Assembly (NCBI GenBank): GCA_043758755.1 | Contig: JAYVMW010000022.1 | Location: 1 to 64,000 of the forward strand | Direction of reading: 5' to 3' | DNA from: Solimicrobium sp043758755 | Lineage (GTDB): Bacteria; Pseudomonadota; Gammaproteobacteria; Burkholderiales; Burkholderiaceae_D | DNA length: 64,000 nt | Part shown: one piece after another, positions 8,509-17,101 of the stretch | How the letters are laid out: the number at the start of each line of letters is the position of its first letter | Position numbering within the stretch: position 1 is the stretch's first letter | Program-made: the position numbers and the translations under genes | The notes under the pieces: generated by a model | What the model was told of the DNA's origin: nothing | The model's database searches: none | The model's input: the letters and a program-made list of their open reading frames with translations, nothing else

Positions 8509-8883
8509 ATGAAAAAATATATATCCTTTATTGCAGCTGTGTTGGCCAGTGCCACCCTGATGCTGGTTACAGCGCCGGCACAGGCCGGACCGGTGCACGT
8601 GGATTTGAATATCGGCATACCGTTGCCATTCTTTGTTCAGTCCGGACCAGTTTATATGCAACCTGCGCCGGTGTATGCCCCACCATCCGGCGTGGTTGTA
8701 TACAGCAATCCCGGCTATTACGGATATCAGCAGCAATGGCGTGAACGTGACTGGCGCGATCATCATGAATGGCACGACCAGTACTGGGATAACCGTAATT
8801 ATTATCGTGATGACCGCCGGCATGATGAACGTCATGGTGATCGTCATGAGCACGACAACTATGATCGTCGAGGCGGAAGATAA
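8509..8883 (+). CDS. Small secreted His/Arg/Asp-rich protein
   Basis: A 124-residue protein of unknown function. It has a clear Sec signal peptide (Lys-Lys start, hydrophobic core, APAQA cleavage near residue 26). The mature part begins with a Pro/Tyr-rich segment (PVYMQPAPVYAPP). From about residue 78 it becomes a charged tail dense in His, Arg and Asp (HHEWHDQYW, DRRHDERHGDRHEHD). Such tails are seen in small periplasmic proteins and can bind metals, but that is only a suggestion. A GGGAAG ribosome site lies about 6 nt upstream of the ATG. No operon partner is evident. Confidence 0.75.
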   Translation: MKKYISFIAAVLASATLMLVTAPAQAGPVHVDLNIGIPLPFFVQSGPVYMQPAPVYAPPSGVVVYSNPGYYGYQQQWRERDWRDHHEWHDQYWDNRNYYRDDRRHDERHGDRHEHDNYDRRGGR

Positions 8884-9582
8884 TTTCATACGCCGTGATC
8901 AGGATGCCATTTCGGGCACGTTTCACGTCGGGAAATTGTCCAGATTTTTCGGTTCCGTCATACTCAAATCATTATGTTCAGCGCGAAATCGCGCTGACAT
9001 CCCGTCAACAGCTTTGCGTACGCGCATGATCGAACCGATGGGCCGGTGTGCACTGATTCCGTGCCAGGGATTGAAACTCATTTCGTCGTCGACCGCAATG
9101 GAACGTTGCTCACTCGGTGGTCGATGCGCAAGGCATCCTGTGTGAACGTTATATCATTCCTGCCGGGATGATTCCGCGTACTGACAGACTGCGGCAAACG
9201 CTCGAAAAACTCGGTAGCGACCGGGACAGCTTGGCGACCGGCAGTTCGGTTCAGATCATGCCGGTCAATCGCCGGCAATCTCAGGCTTTCACCATTGCTG
9301 CTTCGCTGACGCTGTGGTTCTGGCCCAAACTTGCTGTGGCCGATACCTCAACAGTGATTTGGTCGGGTCAATCTGTACGGTATCGAACCAACCGGAAATG
9401 CGATTTCAACCAAATTGCCGACATTCAGTCGCTAAATGGCAATATTAAATATCAATATTTTCTGGTTGATAATCTCCGGATCAAACTCCTGCCACACCAT
9501 TCTTGATCTATCGCTCAGATTTACATAAGATGATTCTTTAGCAATCGGTTGATTGAATATGCGCAGTGACTTCGGGAGTGAT
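8884..9582. other. 699-nt stretch with no convincing gene
   Basis: No frame here gives a recognisable protein. The longest open frame (9117-9506, plus strand, GTG start) contains VVDAQGILCERYIIP and later a twin-Arg-like hydrophobic stretch RRQSQAFTIAASL, but it has no ribosome site and no family I recognise. A second frame just upstream reads ETHFVVDRNGTLL, so the block may be a frameshifted remnant of an older gene. The last 100 nt are AT-rich and probably hold the promoter of the following binding-protein gene. Confidence 0.4.
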
Positions 9583-10419
9583 ATGAACTGGCTATGTCGA
9601 TTGTGTCTGCTTTTAATTGTTCCGCTTGTTTCAGTGCCGATCTGGGCCGGTGATGCGCACCCCTTCATCATTGCCGTGCATCCCTATCTGCCCAAAGACG
9701 AAATCACTTCTAGATATAAGCCGCTGGCAGACCTGATCGGCAATGCAATCGGCAGAAAAGTGGAAGTGCGAGTGGGACGCAGTTATGAAGAGCATATCGA
9801 TGCGATAGGCCATGACACTGTGGATATGGCCTACATGGGACCAGTTTCTTACTGTAAATTGGTGAGCATGTATGGGAAAAAGCCTTTGCTGGCGCGGCAG
9901 GTTGTGGACGGTAAACCGTTGTTGAATGGCGAGATTGTGGTGCGTCAGAACAGTGTGCTGCAATCAGTAGCGCAACTGAAGGGAAAAAGTTTCCTATTTG
10001 CCGACGTTGAGTCCACGATGGGATCGGTACTTCCGCAAAAAGTTATGCAGAAAGCCGGCATTTCTTTGATAGATCTGTCGTATTACAAGTTCGTCGAGGG
10101 GCATGAAAATGTCGCCATGGCGGTGCTGGCAGGTTCTTTTGATGCTGGAGCGGTAAAAGAAGAGACGTTTCAGAAGTATGCTGAAATGGGGTTGCGCTCA
10201 CTGGCCCATTTGCCCGCCGTGTATGACCATCTTTTTGTAACCAGTAACAAAGTCCCGTCCGAACAGGTCGAAGCGATTCGGGCATTGATGCTCAAGCTCA
10301 ATGACACTGCACAGGGCAGGCAGATAATGGAATCAATTCATCCCAAAATGACGGCTTTTGTGGCGGTTTCTGACAGTGACTATGACAATTTGCGAACTCT
10401 GCTAAAAAAGAACAAATAA
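9583..10419 (+). CDS. PhnD-like phosphate/phosphonate-type periplasmic binding protein
   Basis: A 278-residue binding protein with a signal peptide (LCLLLIVPLVSVPIWAGD) and the PhnD-type core: AVHPYLPKDEITSRYKPL at the front, VDMAYMGPVSY as the hinge/ligand segment, then a FADVESTMGSVLP loop. The start at 9583 has GGGAG upstream; a TTG at 9553 would add ten unlikely residues. There is no transporter nearby. A sensor histidine kinase starts 12 nt downstream, so it more likely supplies periplasmic ligand detection to that kinase than uptake. The ligand is unknown and need not be a phosphonate. Confidence 0.85.
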   Translation: MNWLCRLCLLLIVPLVSVPIWAGDAHPFIIAVHPYLPKDEITSRYKPLADLIGNAIGRKVEVRVGRSYEEHIDAIGHDTVDMAYMGPVSYCKLVSMYGKKPLLARQVVDGKPLLNGEIVVRQNSVLQSVAQLKGKSFLFADVESTMGSVLPQKVMQKAGISLIDLSYYKFVEGHENVAMAVLAGSFDAGAVKEETFQKYAEMGLRSLAHLPAVYDHLFVTSNKVPSEQVEAIRALMLKLNDTAQGRQIMESIHPKMTAFVAVSDSDYDNLRTLLKKNK

Positions 10420-10431
10420 CGTAACACCGGC

Positions 10432-12732
10432 ATGGCAATTCATAAAAACATTATCTTTTCAAAATTTTCCCTGACACTGCTGGCCGGCATCCTGTTGCTG
10501 TTGGCAGCTCTGATCGCTCATTTCGTCAAAAATCTTCTGGATGAAGATTTAACCAGAACCCGCAACAATGCCCAACAACAGTTCGCGTCGATCGCATCGA
10601 TCATTTCTACTGAAATGAGTGCTGAGCAGTACCAGAATATCAATCCGCTCTTCAGGCAATGGAGCGATTCCGATGTTGCCATCATGGAAATGAAGCTTAC
10701 GGCGGCCAACGGCTTTAATATAGCCAACTTCCATCGTTCCAGAGCAGACCGGCATTTTTTTGATTTGGAATATCCAATAAGGTTTTCGTATCACGATGAA
10801 GCAAAATTGGCAGTTCGTGTCGGTCTGGACAGCGTATATGAGCAGAATAAAAAAATCTCTATTGAGGTGGCCGGATTATTTTTATTTTTTTCCGCGCTGT
10901 TGGCGTTTATTCTTTTTATGGCCGTTCAACTTCAACGTGAAGCTGCTCGATCAAAATTTTTGGCTGATCTGAACAAGGCGTTAAGTGAAATCAATCAGGC
11001 AATTGTCCGAATGGACCAGCAGGCAGATATTTTCCCGCTGATCTGTCGCTGTGCTGTTGAATTCGGTGGCATGAGTGCAGCGTGGGTGGGTCAGCTGGAC
11101 CAAGACGGCGAGCGCATTATTCCTGTGGCATCGGTGGAAAAAAATCATTCCGGCTCCAGGGAAAATAAGGTCAGGCAATCAGCCGCGATGGCAGGTATGG
11201 AGCTGGCCGGCGCGGCGATGAAAAAAAATATCCCGGTCATTGTGAACAACTATTTCGCCGCTACGATCCAGTCGGGTTCCCTGCATGACACTGCCAGATT
11301 GCCATATAAATCTGCAGCAGCATTCCCGATTTCCAAACACGGCCTGCAATACGCTGTATTGCAGGTGTTTCATTCGGACTCCGCCAGTTTTCAGAGTGAA
11401 GTGATAGCACTGCTGGGCGAAATGACCCGCGACGTGTCATTTGCCTTGGAAAATTTTGACCGTAAATCACAACTGATTAAAGCCGATCAGGCCAGAAAGC
11501 TCACCGCTTCAGTTTATGCTGCCAGCAATGAGGCAATCATGATCATTGATGCAGGCAACCAGATTGTGTCCGTCAATGCGGCGTTCACACGCATGACCGG
11601 ATATCAGGAGAGTGAAATATTTGGCAGCAATCCGGTCGCACTCAGTGCTGACCTCAATGAAAATACCCTGCTGAATCTGAACTGGAATGAGCTGGATACA
11701 GCAAAACTGCGGGGCAGCGAAATAGCGGTGCGGCGCAAAAATGGTGACACCTATCCAGCTCTGATTTTCTTTTCCGCTGTTACAGATAACGATGGCAATA
11801 TCACCCATTATGTTGCATCTCACATTGACATCACCGAGAGAAAAAATGCCGAAGCGCTGTTAAGAAAAATGAATAACGAGCTCGAAGAACGGGTCGCCGG
11901 CCGTACCAGAGATTTGGCTAATGCCAATGCAACCCTGCAACAGGCCCATACGGAATTGAAACGTACCCAGGAAGAGTTGATACAGCGTGAAAAAATGGCA
12001 GCGCTCGGTGTGCTGATTGCAGGTGTTTCGCATGAAATGAACACACCGATCGGGAACAGCCTGACAGTCGGATCGAGCATGCGCGATGAAGTGGCCAATT
12101 TTGAAGCTGCACTTGAAACAGGAAAAATCACCCGGAGTCGTCTGAACGAATTCAATCAGCATATCCATCATGGCCTCGATATTTTATTGAGAAATCTGTC
12201 GCGAGCCATCGATCAGCTGGCCCATTTCAAGCAGGTCTCAGTCGATCAGGTCAGTGAACACAGGCGCAGTTTCGAATTGAAAGCGATTGTGGCCGACAAC
12301 GTCTCCATACTGGAACCGCAGTTTAAGAGAACGCCTCATCATATCGTTGTGGATATTCCCGCTGCGTGCGATATGGACAGTTATCCTGGTTCTATCGGGC
12401 AGATTATTACCAATCTTGTCATCAATGCGCAGATTCATGGATTTTCTGACAATATGCGCGGCGAGGTTTTAATAGCTGCACGGATGCAGGATGAGAGTCA
12501 TGTTCGGTTAATTATTTCTGATAACGGAAAAGGCATTCCCGCAAACAATCTGGATCGTGTTTTTGATCCGTTCTTTACCACGCGCATGGGGCAGGGCGGA
12601 AGTGGCCTGGGACTGAATATTGTGTTTAATCTGGTTACCTCAACCTTAGGTGGCAATATTCAGGTCGACAGTGAGGTGGGCAAATTTACCAGATTCACCA
12701 TGGTGTTGCCTGTGGTCGCTCCTCAGGATTGA
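10432..12732 (+). CDS. Membrane sensor histidine kinase (GAF-PAS-HisKA-HATPase)
   Basis: A 766-residue inner-membrane kinase. Two transmembrane segments (about 13-32 and 145-167) bracket a small periplasmic region. A GAF-like domain lies at about 180-345, a PAS/PAC domain at about 355-470, a coiled coil at 470-515, then a phospho-acceptor region with His534 in GVSHEMNTPIG, and an ATPase domain with DNGKGI and GGSGLGLNIV. The HEMNTP H-box is the variant seen in a large class of PAS kinases. No response regulator is adjacent. The 12-nt spacing to the PhnD-like gene suggests co-transcription and joint sensing. Confidence 0.9.
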   Translation: MAIHKNIIFSKFSLTLLAGILLLLAALIAHFVKNLLDEDLTRTRNNAQQQFASIASIISTEMSAEQYQNINPLFRQWSDSDVAIMEMKLTAANGFNIANFHRSRADRHFFDLEYPIRFSYHDEAKLAVRVGLDSVYEQNKKISIEVAGLFLFFSALLAFILFMAVQLQREAARSKFLADLNKALSEINQAIVRMDQQADIFPLICRCAVEFGGMSAAWVGQLDQDGERIIPVASVEKNHSGSRENKVRQSAAMAGMELAGAAMKKNIPVIVNNYFAATIQSGSLHDTARLPYKSAAAFPISKHGLQYAVLQVFHSDSASFQSEVIALLGEMTRDVSFALENFDRKSQLIKADQARKLTASVYAASNEAIMIIDAGNQIVSVNAAFTRMTGYQESEIFGSNPVALSADLNENTLLNLNWNELDTAKLRGSEIAVRRKNGDTYPALIFFSAVTDNDGNITHYVASHIDITERKNAEALLRKMNNELEERVAGRTRDLANANATLQQAHTELKRTQEELIQREKMAALGVLIAGVSHEMNTPIGNSLTVGSSMRDEVANFEAALETGKITRSRLNEFNQHIHHGLDILLRNLSRAIDQLAHFKQVSVDQVSEHRRSFELKAIVADNVSILEPQFKRTPHHIVVDIPAACDMDSYPGSIGQIITNLVINAQIHGFSDNMRGEVLIAARMQDESHVRLIISDNGKGIPANNLDRVFDPFFTTRMGQGGSGLGLNIVFNLVTSTLGGNIQVDSEVGKFTRFTMVLPVVAPQD

Positions 12733-12921
12733 AAAAGTAGCCTGACCGCGTGCATCAGACTTTTGTGGCATATAAAAATTTCTAAATAATCGTTTATCCG
12801 ACATCAGTATTGCTGTTTAATTCACGCTGGACGGTTTTTGCTGATGGTCGCCGGTCACTCGGGCTGCGTTGGCATTGACCGGATTTGCCATACAAAGGTC
12901 AATAATAAAAAGGGATGCAGC

Positions 12922-13350
12922 ATGAATGGAGCCGGATTTTCGGGAGCATTGATTGGTGGGTTACTCATAGGAAGTGCCGCGCTGTCACTGCTGGTTTTTA
13001 ACGGACGGATTGCCGGTATCAGTACCATCACCGGCAAGTTATTTTTTTCTGTGGCCGGTGACCGGCTGTGGCGGATACTGTTTCTGGTCGGATTGATTAC
13101 TGGCGCCAGTGTCGTCTATTTGGTACTGGGCAATAGCCCCGTGCCAAGGGAGCATTTTCCGGTATGGCTGCTGGCGGTAGCCGGATTTCTGGTCGGGTAT
13201 GGCACTTCACTGGGCGGTGGATGCACCAGCGGACACGGCGTGTGCGGACTGGGGCGCCTTTCGTTGCGCTCGCTGGTGGCAACCTGCGTGTTTTTGGTAA
13301 CCGGTATCGTTACGGCGGTCGTGGTTCGTCATGTGTTCGGCGTTTTTTAA
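12922..13350 (+). CDS. YeeE/YedE family transporter, first half-gene
   Basis: A 142-residue integral membrane protein with about four hydrophobic helices. The hallmark GGGCTSGHGVCG is present (near residue 95), with the conserved Cys typical of YeeE/YedE (DUF395) proteins implicated in thiosulfate or other sulfur-compound import. The start at 12922 follows AAAAAGGG; an upstream frame to 12838 lacks family similarity. It overlaps the next gene's possible ATG at TAATG, and the two half-size proteins together correspond to one full-length YeeE. Confidence 0.85.
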   Translation: MNGAGFSGALIGGLLIGSAALSLLVFNGRIAGISTITGKLFFSVAGDRLWRILFLVGLITGASVVYLVLGNSPVPREHFPVWLLAVAGFLVGYGTSLGGGCTSGHGVCGLGRLSLRSLVATCVFLVTGIVTAVVVRHVFGVF

Positions 13351-13361
13351 TGGATCATGTC

Positions 13362-13790
13362 ATGAAAAAAAATCACATAATAAGTCTGGTCGTGAGCCTG
13401 TTTTCCGGCATGGTGTTCGGCGTCGGGCTGGTGCTGTCCGGCATGACCAATCCCGATAAAGTCCTCAATTTTCTTGATGTGGCCGACCAGTGGGACCCCA
13501 GTCTGCTGTTTGTGCTGGGCGGCGCAGTCGGTGTCACGGTAGTGGTTTTTCGTTTTGTGCTGCGTCGCAAGGCACCGCTGCTGGAAGATCATTTTCATTT
13601 ATCCAACGCAAAAAGAATTGATGGCAGGCTCATTGCCGGCGCACTGGTGTTTGGTCTGGGTTGGGGAATCAGTGGCTATTGTCCCGGTCCTGCGCTGACC
13701 CTGCTGGCTGACCCCAGTTGGGAAACGTGGATATTTTTACCTGCGATGTTGCTGGGGTTGTTTGTGCAAAAGGCGACTTCCAGACAATGA
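13362..13790 (+). CDS. YeeE/YedE family transporter, second half-gene (DUF6691-like)
   Basis: A 142-residue membrane protein, partner of the preceding gene. Family marks are LSGMTNPDKVLNFLD near the N-terminus and GISGYCPGPAL in the third helix, the latter carrying the conserved Cys. The start is given at 13362 (MKKNH), with a GGA 7 nt upstream; an ATG at 13350 overlapping the previous stop is possible. The pair probably forms a heteromeric channel for a sulfur compound; substrate is inferred from the family only. Confidence 0.85.
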   Translation: MKKNHIISLVVSLFSGMVFGVGLVLSGMTNPDKVLNFLDVADQWDPSLLFVLGGAVGVTVVVFRFVLRRKAPLLEDHFHLSNAKRIDGRLIAGALVFGLGWGISGYCPGPALTLLADPSWETWIFLPAMLLGLFVQKATSRQ

Positions 13791-13859
13791 CGGAGAGCTG
13801 AGCAGGCCAGTAAATCACACCCGATTGCAACCCGCGCTGTTCCTGTTCGGTTTGGATTG

Positions 13860-13888
13860 AAAAAAGGACCGCACAGCATGCTGTGCGG
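13860..13888 (-). terminator. Intrinsic terminator of the TonB receptor gene
   Basis: Perfect 10-bp arms CCGCACAGCA (13869-13878) and TGCTGTGCGG (13879-13888). Read on the minus strand the stem is followed by six T (plus-strand A run 13860-13865), placed about 34 nt past the receptor stop. Confidence 0.8.
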
Positions 13889-13921
13889 CCTGCAACTGCT
13901 TTTGACTTTGAAAACAGTTTT

Positions 13922-16735
13922 TTACATGAACTTGTAGGTTGCGCGCATGAAGAAACTGCGCATTGTCGGATCGGTGTAGCGCGGATCGAAACCCTGCTGA
14001 TAAGTGATACCCTGATTGGTAAATCCTGGTGCCGTATTTAACAGGTTTTTGACGCCGGCAGTAACTGACAGATTTTTCATGCCGTTATAGGTGGTTGACA
14101 GGGACCAAACCGAATAGGCCTTAACGTCTTGCGCATACATTGGATCAACCAGATTTTGATCGTGGTAGCCGGACAGATATCTCTGTACCAGTGTCACACC
14201 CCAGTCTCCCTGTGACCAATCAATGGCCAGATTGTGCTTCCAGCGGAATACCGGACCAAGATCGCCAAACGTTCCGACATTCTGGTTCCATGGACCGTTT
14301 TTGTAAGTCTGATATTCAAACTTGTTGACGTATGTTCCATCAATTGTCGCCATAAAATTACCCAATGCTGTCGCTGGCAAACGATAAGTTGCGCCTACGT
14401 CAAAACCGTCAGTCTTTTTATCGCCCAGATTCTGGTTGATATCAGTTACTCCTATCAACGAAGTGACGGACGAGTTATAAACAAACAGATTGGCGTATTT
14501 GGCCGGGTCTCCAAACAGTGTTGCTTCGGTCAAAGCACCGATTGAATCTGTAATGTGGATGTTCCAGTAATCGACCGACATGGTTACCTGGGAGATCGGT
14601 TCTACAACTATACCCAGAGAATAGTTTTTGGCCTTTTCTGGCTTCAGATCTTTATTTCCGCTCATCAACAGATTCTGCTGCGCGTTACAGACCACGTTCG
14701 GATTGGCTCCATTGATTGCCGTGCCGGTGCCCCCGACGCCAGCCGTGCCACCTGGACACAGTGTCGGATCATCATAGTTACCCTGCGTATTGCTGACAAA
14801 TACCGGCTGATTTTTTTCATACAGCGATGGTGCGCGGAATCCTGTGCTGGCCGAAGCACGAATCATGAGCTGTTTGGCGGGCTGATAGCGCAATCCCAGT
14901 TTTGGATTAAAGGTGCTGCCTACGTCACTGTAATTATCAAATCGGCCAGCCAACTGCATATCCAGCTGCGTGGTCAGTGGCGCATCAAATTCGGTAAATA
15001 CGGCACTGATGTCGCGATCGCCACTGGTGCTGACTGCATTGGCCAGGCCAGTGCTGGCCGCCTGTGATGCCACGGCCGTGTTGACGTCATACTCGGCGTG
15101 GTCACGACGGAATTCGCCACCGAAAGCGATCCCCATCGGGCCGCCTGGCAGTTCACCGAATTCCCGGCTGGCCTTGAAGTCAACTCCGGTGGATTTTGTT
15201 TTGCCACCAATAATCTGGCCGAGCAGCTGATTGGCGTTCATATAGGCCAGTCCAGCGGTAGTCTGGGCACCAAACGGATTCAAAATTGGGCCGCCGGGTA
15301 AAGGGGTTGTGACCGGAATCAGACCTGTCGAGTCAAACATGGGTTTGCCATCAGCACCCAACACCTGTTTGGTGCCGGTAATACCCTGGAATACGCTGGA
15401 GTCAGTCAGGAAGCCACCGGTCAGCGTACTGGTGGCATCGGCCTTGGCGAATATCAGACCGGCCTTATAGTCCCAGCCTGCAACTGTGCCCTCCATACCC
15501 AATACCAGACGGTCGCTTTTATCGACGTCTTTTTCAGCTCGCTGGCCAGCCTGCAGCGGGCGCCAGCTCAGCGACAACGGCCCGGTCAGCCCAGTAACCG
15601 CCGGCACGCCGCCTGAGCCACCCGGATAGTAAATGCTGCCAACCGGTACTTGCAGGCCGGTCAATGCGGCATCCTCAGTATCGTATAAAGGTGCAGGTGC
15701 AATTCTGTTGATATTCCAGGAATCGGTATGCAGATATTCGACCGTTGCGGTGTTGGTTGAATTAATCTTGACTGAACCCTTTGTGAAAAAGCTGGCCTGT
15801 TGGGTTTCGGGAATATCGTCAACCAAAGCCGAATAATCGAACCGGCAGGTACCGTCTGGAGGTGTGTTGGGGTAAGAGTGGTTGAGCGGATCACAGCCGG
15901 GGGCGGAAACATTGCCTGATAAACCGGAGACAATATCGTAGTAGTTGGCTGTCGGCGTGTTGCCACTGGTGTTGCTCATACCTTTGCTGGGAATTACACC
16001 GGTTGCCGAGAATGCGCGGTTGATCGCCGGCAGTTCTGACTGGTGATGATAATCGACGACACCAAAAATATTAAATCCGTCTTGATCCAGGTCTCCGAAC
16101 CCAGCCAGTGCGTTGATGCGCTTTTCTGATCCGCCGCCGGCTTCCTGTACATGGGTTCCATCCAGAGTGAGTTGCACACCCTTGACTGAACGTTTGGTAA
16201 TAAAGTTGATGACACCGCCTATGGCGTCGGTACCATAAATCGCAGACGCGCCATCGCGCAGGATCTCTACTTTTTCCAGAGCAGCCATTGGAATAATGTT
16301 CAGATCAACGGTATTGCCGTCGTATGGATGGGCTGCCAGTCGACGTCCATTCAATAACACCAGTGTTTTATTGGAGCCGATGCCGCGCAAATCAGCCTGG
16401 GACTCGCCACCGGTAGTCACGCCGACGGCCTGAGAACTGCCCTGTGCCGACTGGTTGTTTGAAAGAGTATTTAACACCTGTTCTGCGGTTACCAGACCCT
16501 GCTTGGCAAAATCTTCTGCTTTGATGGTTGTGACTGGCAGGGCATTTTCATTGGCCAGTCGTTTAATGGATGACCCGGTAATTTCAACCCGTTGCACCGG
16601 GGTTGCATCCGCACTGCCGGCAGTGTCGGTGACCTGTTGTGCCAGCACTGGCTGGGCAAACAGGAGCAGGCCGGCTGGAATAAAGCCGGCAAACATCAGA
16701 TTGAGCGAGCGCGACAACATGGTTATCTTTATCAT
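13922..16735 (-). CDS. TonB-dependent outer-membrane receptor
   Basis: A large (937-residue) outer-membrane beta-barrel transporter energised by TonB. A signal peptide precedes LAQQVTD; the plug domain includes VEITGSSIKR, GSNKTLVLLNGRR and EILRDGASAIYGTDAIGGVINF, all standard. The barrel shows the STGFRAPSLYE motif. The Pro/Gly-poor plug and inserts with paired Cys (GCDPLNHSY, DGTCRF; LCPG, VVCNAQ) are typical of the large Oar/CirA-like receptors of Burkholderiales with unknown substrate. The ATG at 16735 has GGAAG 8 nt upstream; the TTG at 16750 overlaps that site. The last residue is Met (YKFM) rather than the usual aromatic. No neighbouring gene names the substrate. Confidence 0.92.
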   Translation of the reverse strand: MIKITMLSRSLNLMFAGFIPAGLLLFAQPVLAQQVTDTAGSADATPVQRVEITGSSIKRLANENALPVTTIKAEDFAKQGLVTAEQVLNTLSNNQSAQGSSQAVGVTTGGESQADLRGIGSNKTLVLLNGRRLAAHPYDGNTVDLNIIPMAALEKVEILRDGASAIYGTDAIGGVINFITKRSVKGVQLTLDGTHVQEAGGGSEKRINALAGFGDLDQDGFNIFGVVDYHHQSELPAINRAFSATGVIPSKGMSNTSGNTPTANYYDIVSGLSGNVSAPGCDPLNHSYPNTPPDGTCRFDYSALVDDIPETQQASFFTKGSVKINSTNTATVEYLHTDSWNINRIAPAPLYDTEDAALTGLQVPVGSIYYPGGSGGVPAVTGLTGPLSLSWRPLQAGQRAEKDVDKSDRLVLGMEGTVAGWDYKAGLIFAKADATSTLTGGFLTDSSVFQGITGTKQVLGADGKPMFDSTGLIPVTTPLPGGPILNPFGAQTTAGLAYMNANQLLGQIIGGKTKSTGVDFKASREFGELPGGPMGIAFGGEFRRDHAEYDVNTAVASQAASTGLANAVSTSGDRDISAVFTEFDAPLTTQLDMQLAGRFDNYSDVGSTFNPKLGLRYQPAKQLMIRASASTGFRAPSLYEKNQPVFVSNTQGNYDDPTLCPGGTAGVGGTGTAINGANPNVVCNAQQNLLMSGNKDLKPEKAKNYSLGIVVEPISQVTMSVDYWNIHITDSIGALTEATLFGDPAKYANLFVYNSSVTSLIGVTDINQNLGDKKTDGFDVGATYRLPATALGNFMATIDGTYVNKFEYQTYKNGPWNQNVGTFGDLGPVFRWKHNLAIDWSQGDWGVTLVQRYLSGYHDQNLVDPMYAQDVKAYSVWSLSTTYNGMKNLSVTAGVKNLLNTAPGFTNQGITYQQGFDPRYTDPTMRSFFMRATYKFM

Positions 16736-17101
16736 CGTTATTTCTTCCAAGAAAATGTTTTAAATTGAATGATGCTGCGGTTGAAAAGAGCTGACTGCTT
16801 GCATCTCGATTTGTTCGCATACAGTACAAAAATTTGGCTTCAGAACAAATTTAACTATATTTGATAAATTGCATCTCGTTAAAATTTTCCGGGTATTTTT
16901 TTATATTTGTATCGCGGCAGAAACAGAATTGGCATAATTTCGGTGAAAGTGTTCGCTAGCCGGACACTTTCATTGGAGCTATAGTAAAACCCGTAGTCTG
17001 GAAAACGCATACAATGTGCAAACATTTGCATCAGGAATCTGCATGGCAGACTCCTGACCAATGACATTCCCCTTTTGAAGACTTTATAAACAGGAACAAC
17101 C
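16736..17101. other. Divergent intergenic region, TonB receptor / ccmF
   Basis: 366 nt without a gene, AT-rich on the receptor side. It contains a strong hairpin at 16945-16971 and small dyads such as TGCAAA-CA-TTTGCA at about 17017-17030. Promoters for both flanking genes must lie here but no clear sigma-70 pair stands out. Confidence 0.5.
16945..16971. repeat. 11-bp inverted repeat (hairpin)
   Basis: Arms GAAAGTGTTCG and CGGACACTTTC (one G-T pair) around the 5-nt loop CTAGC. There is no T run on either strand, so it looks like an operator or a leader-RNA structure rather than a terminator. It is 131 nt upstream of ccmF. Confidence 0.55.

Noticed and set aside
9117..9506. GTG-started open frame of 129 codons
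   Set aside because: No ribosome site or recognisable family; kept only as a possible remnant.
16736..16750. TTG start at 16750 for the TonB receptor
   Set aside because: The TTG overlaps the GGAAG ribosome site of the better ATG at 16735.
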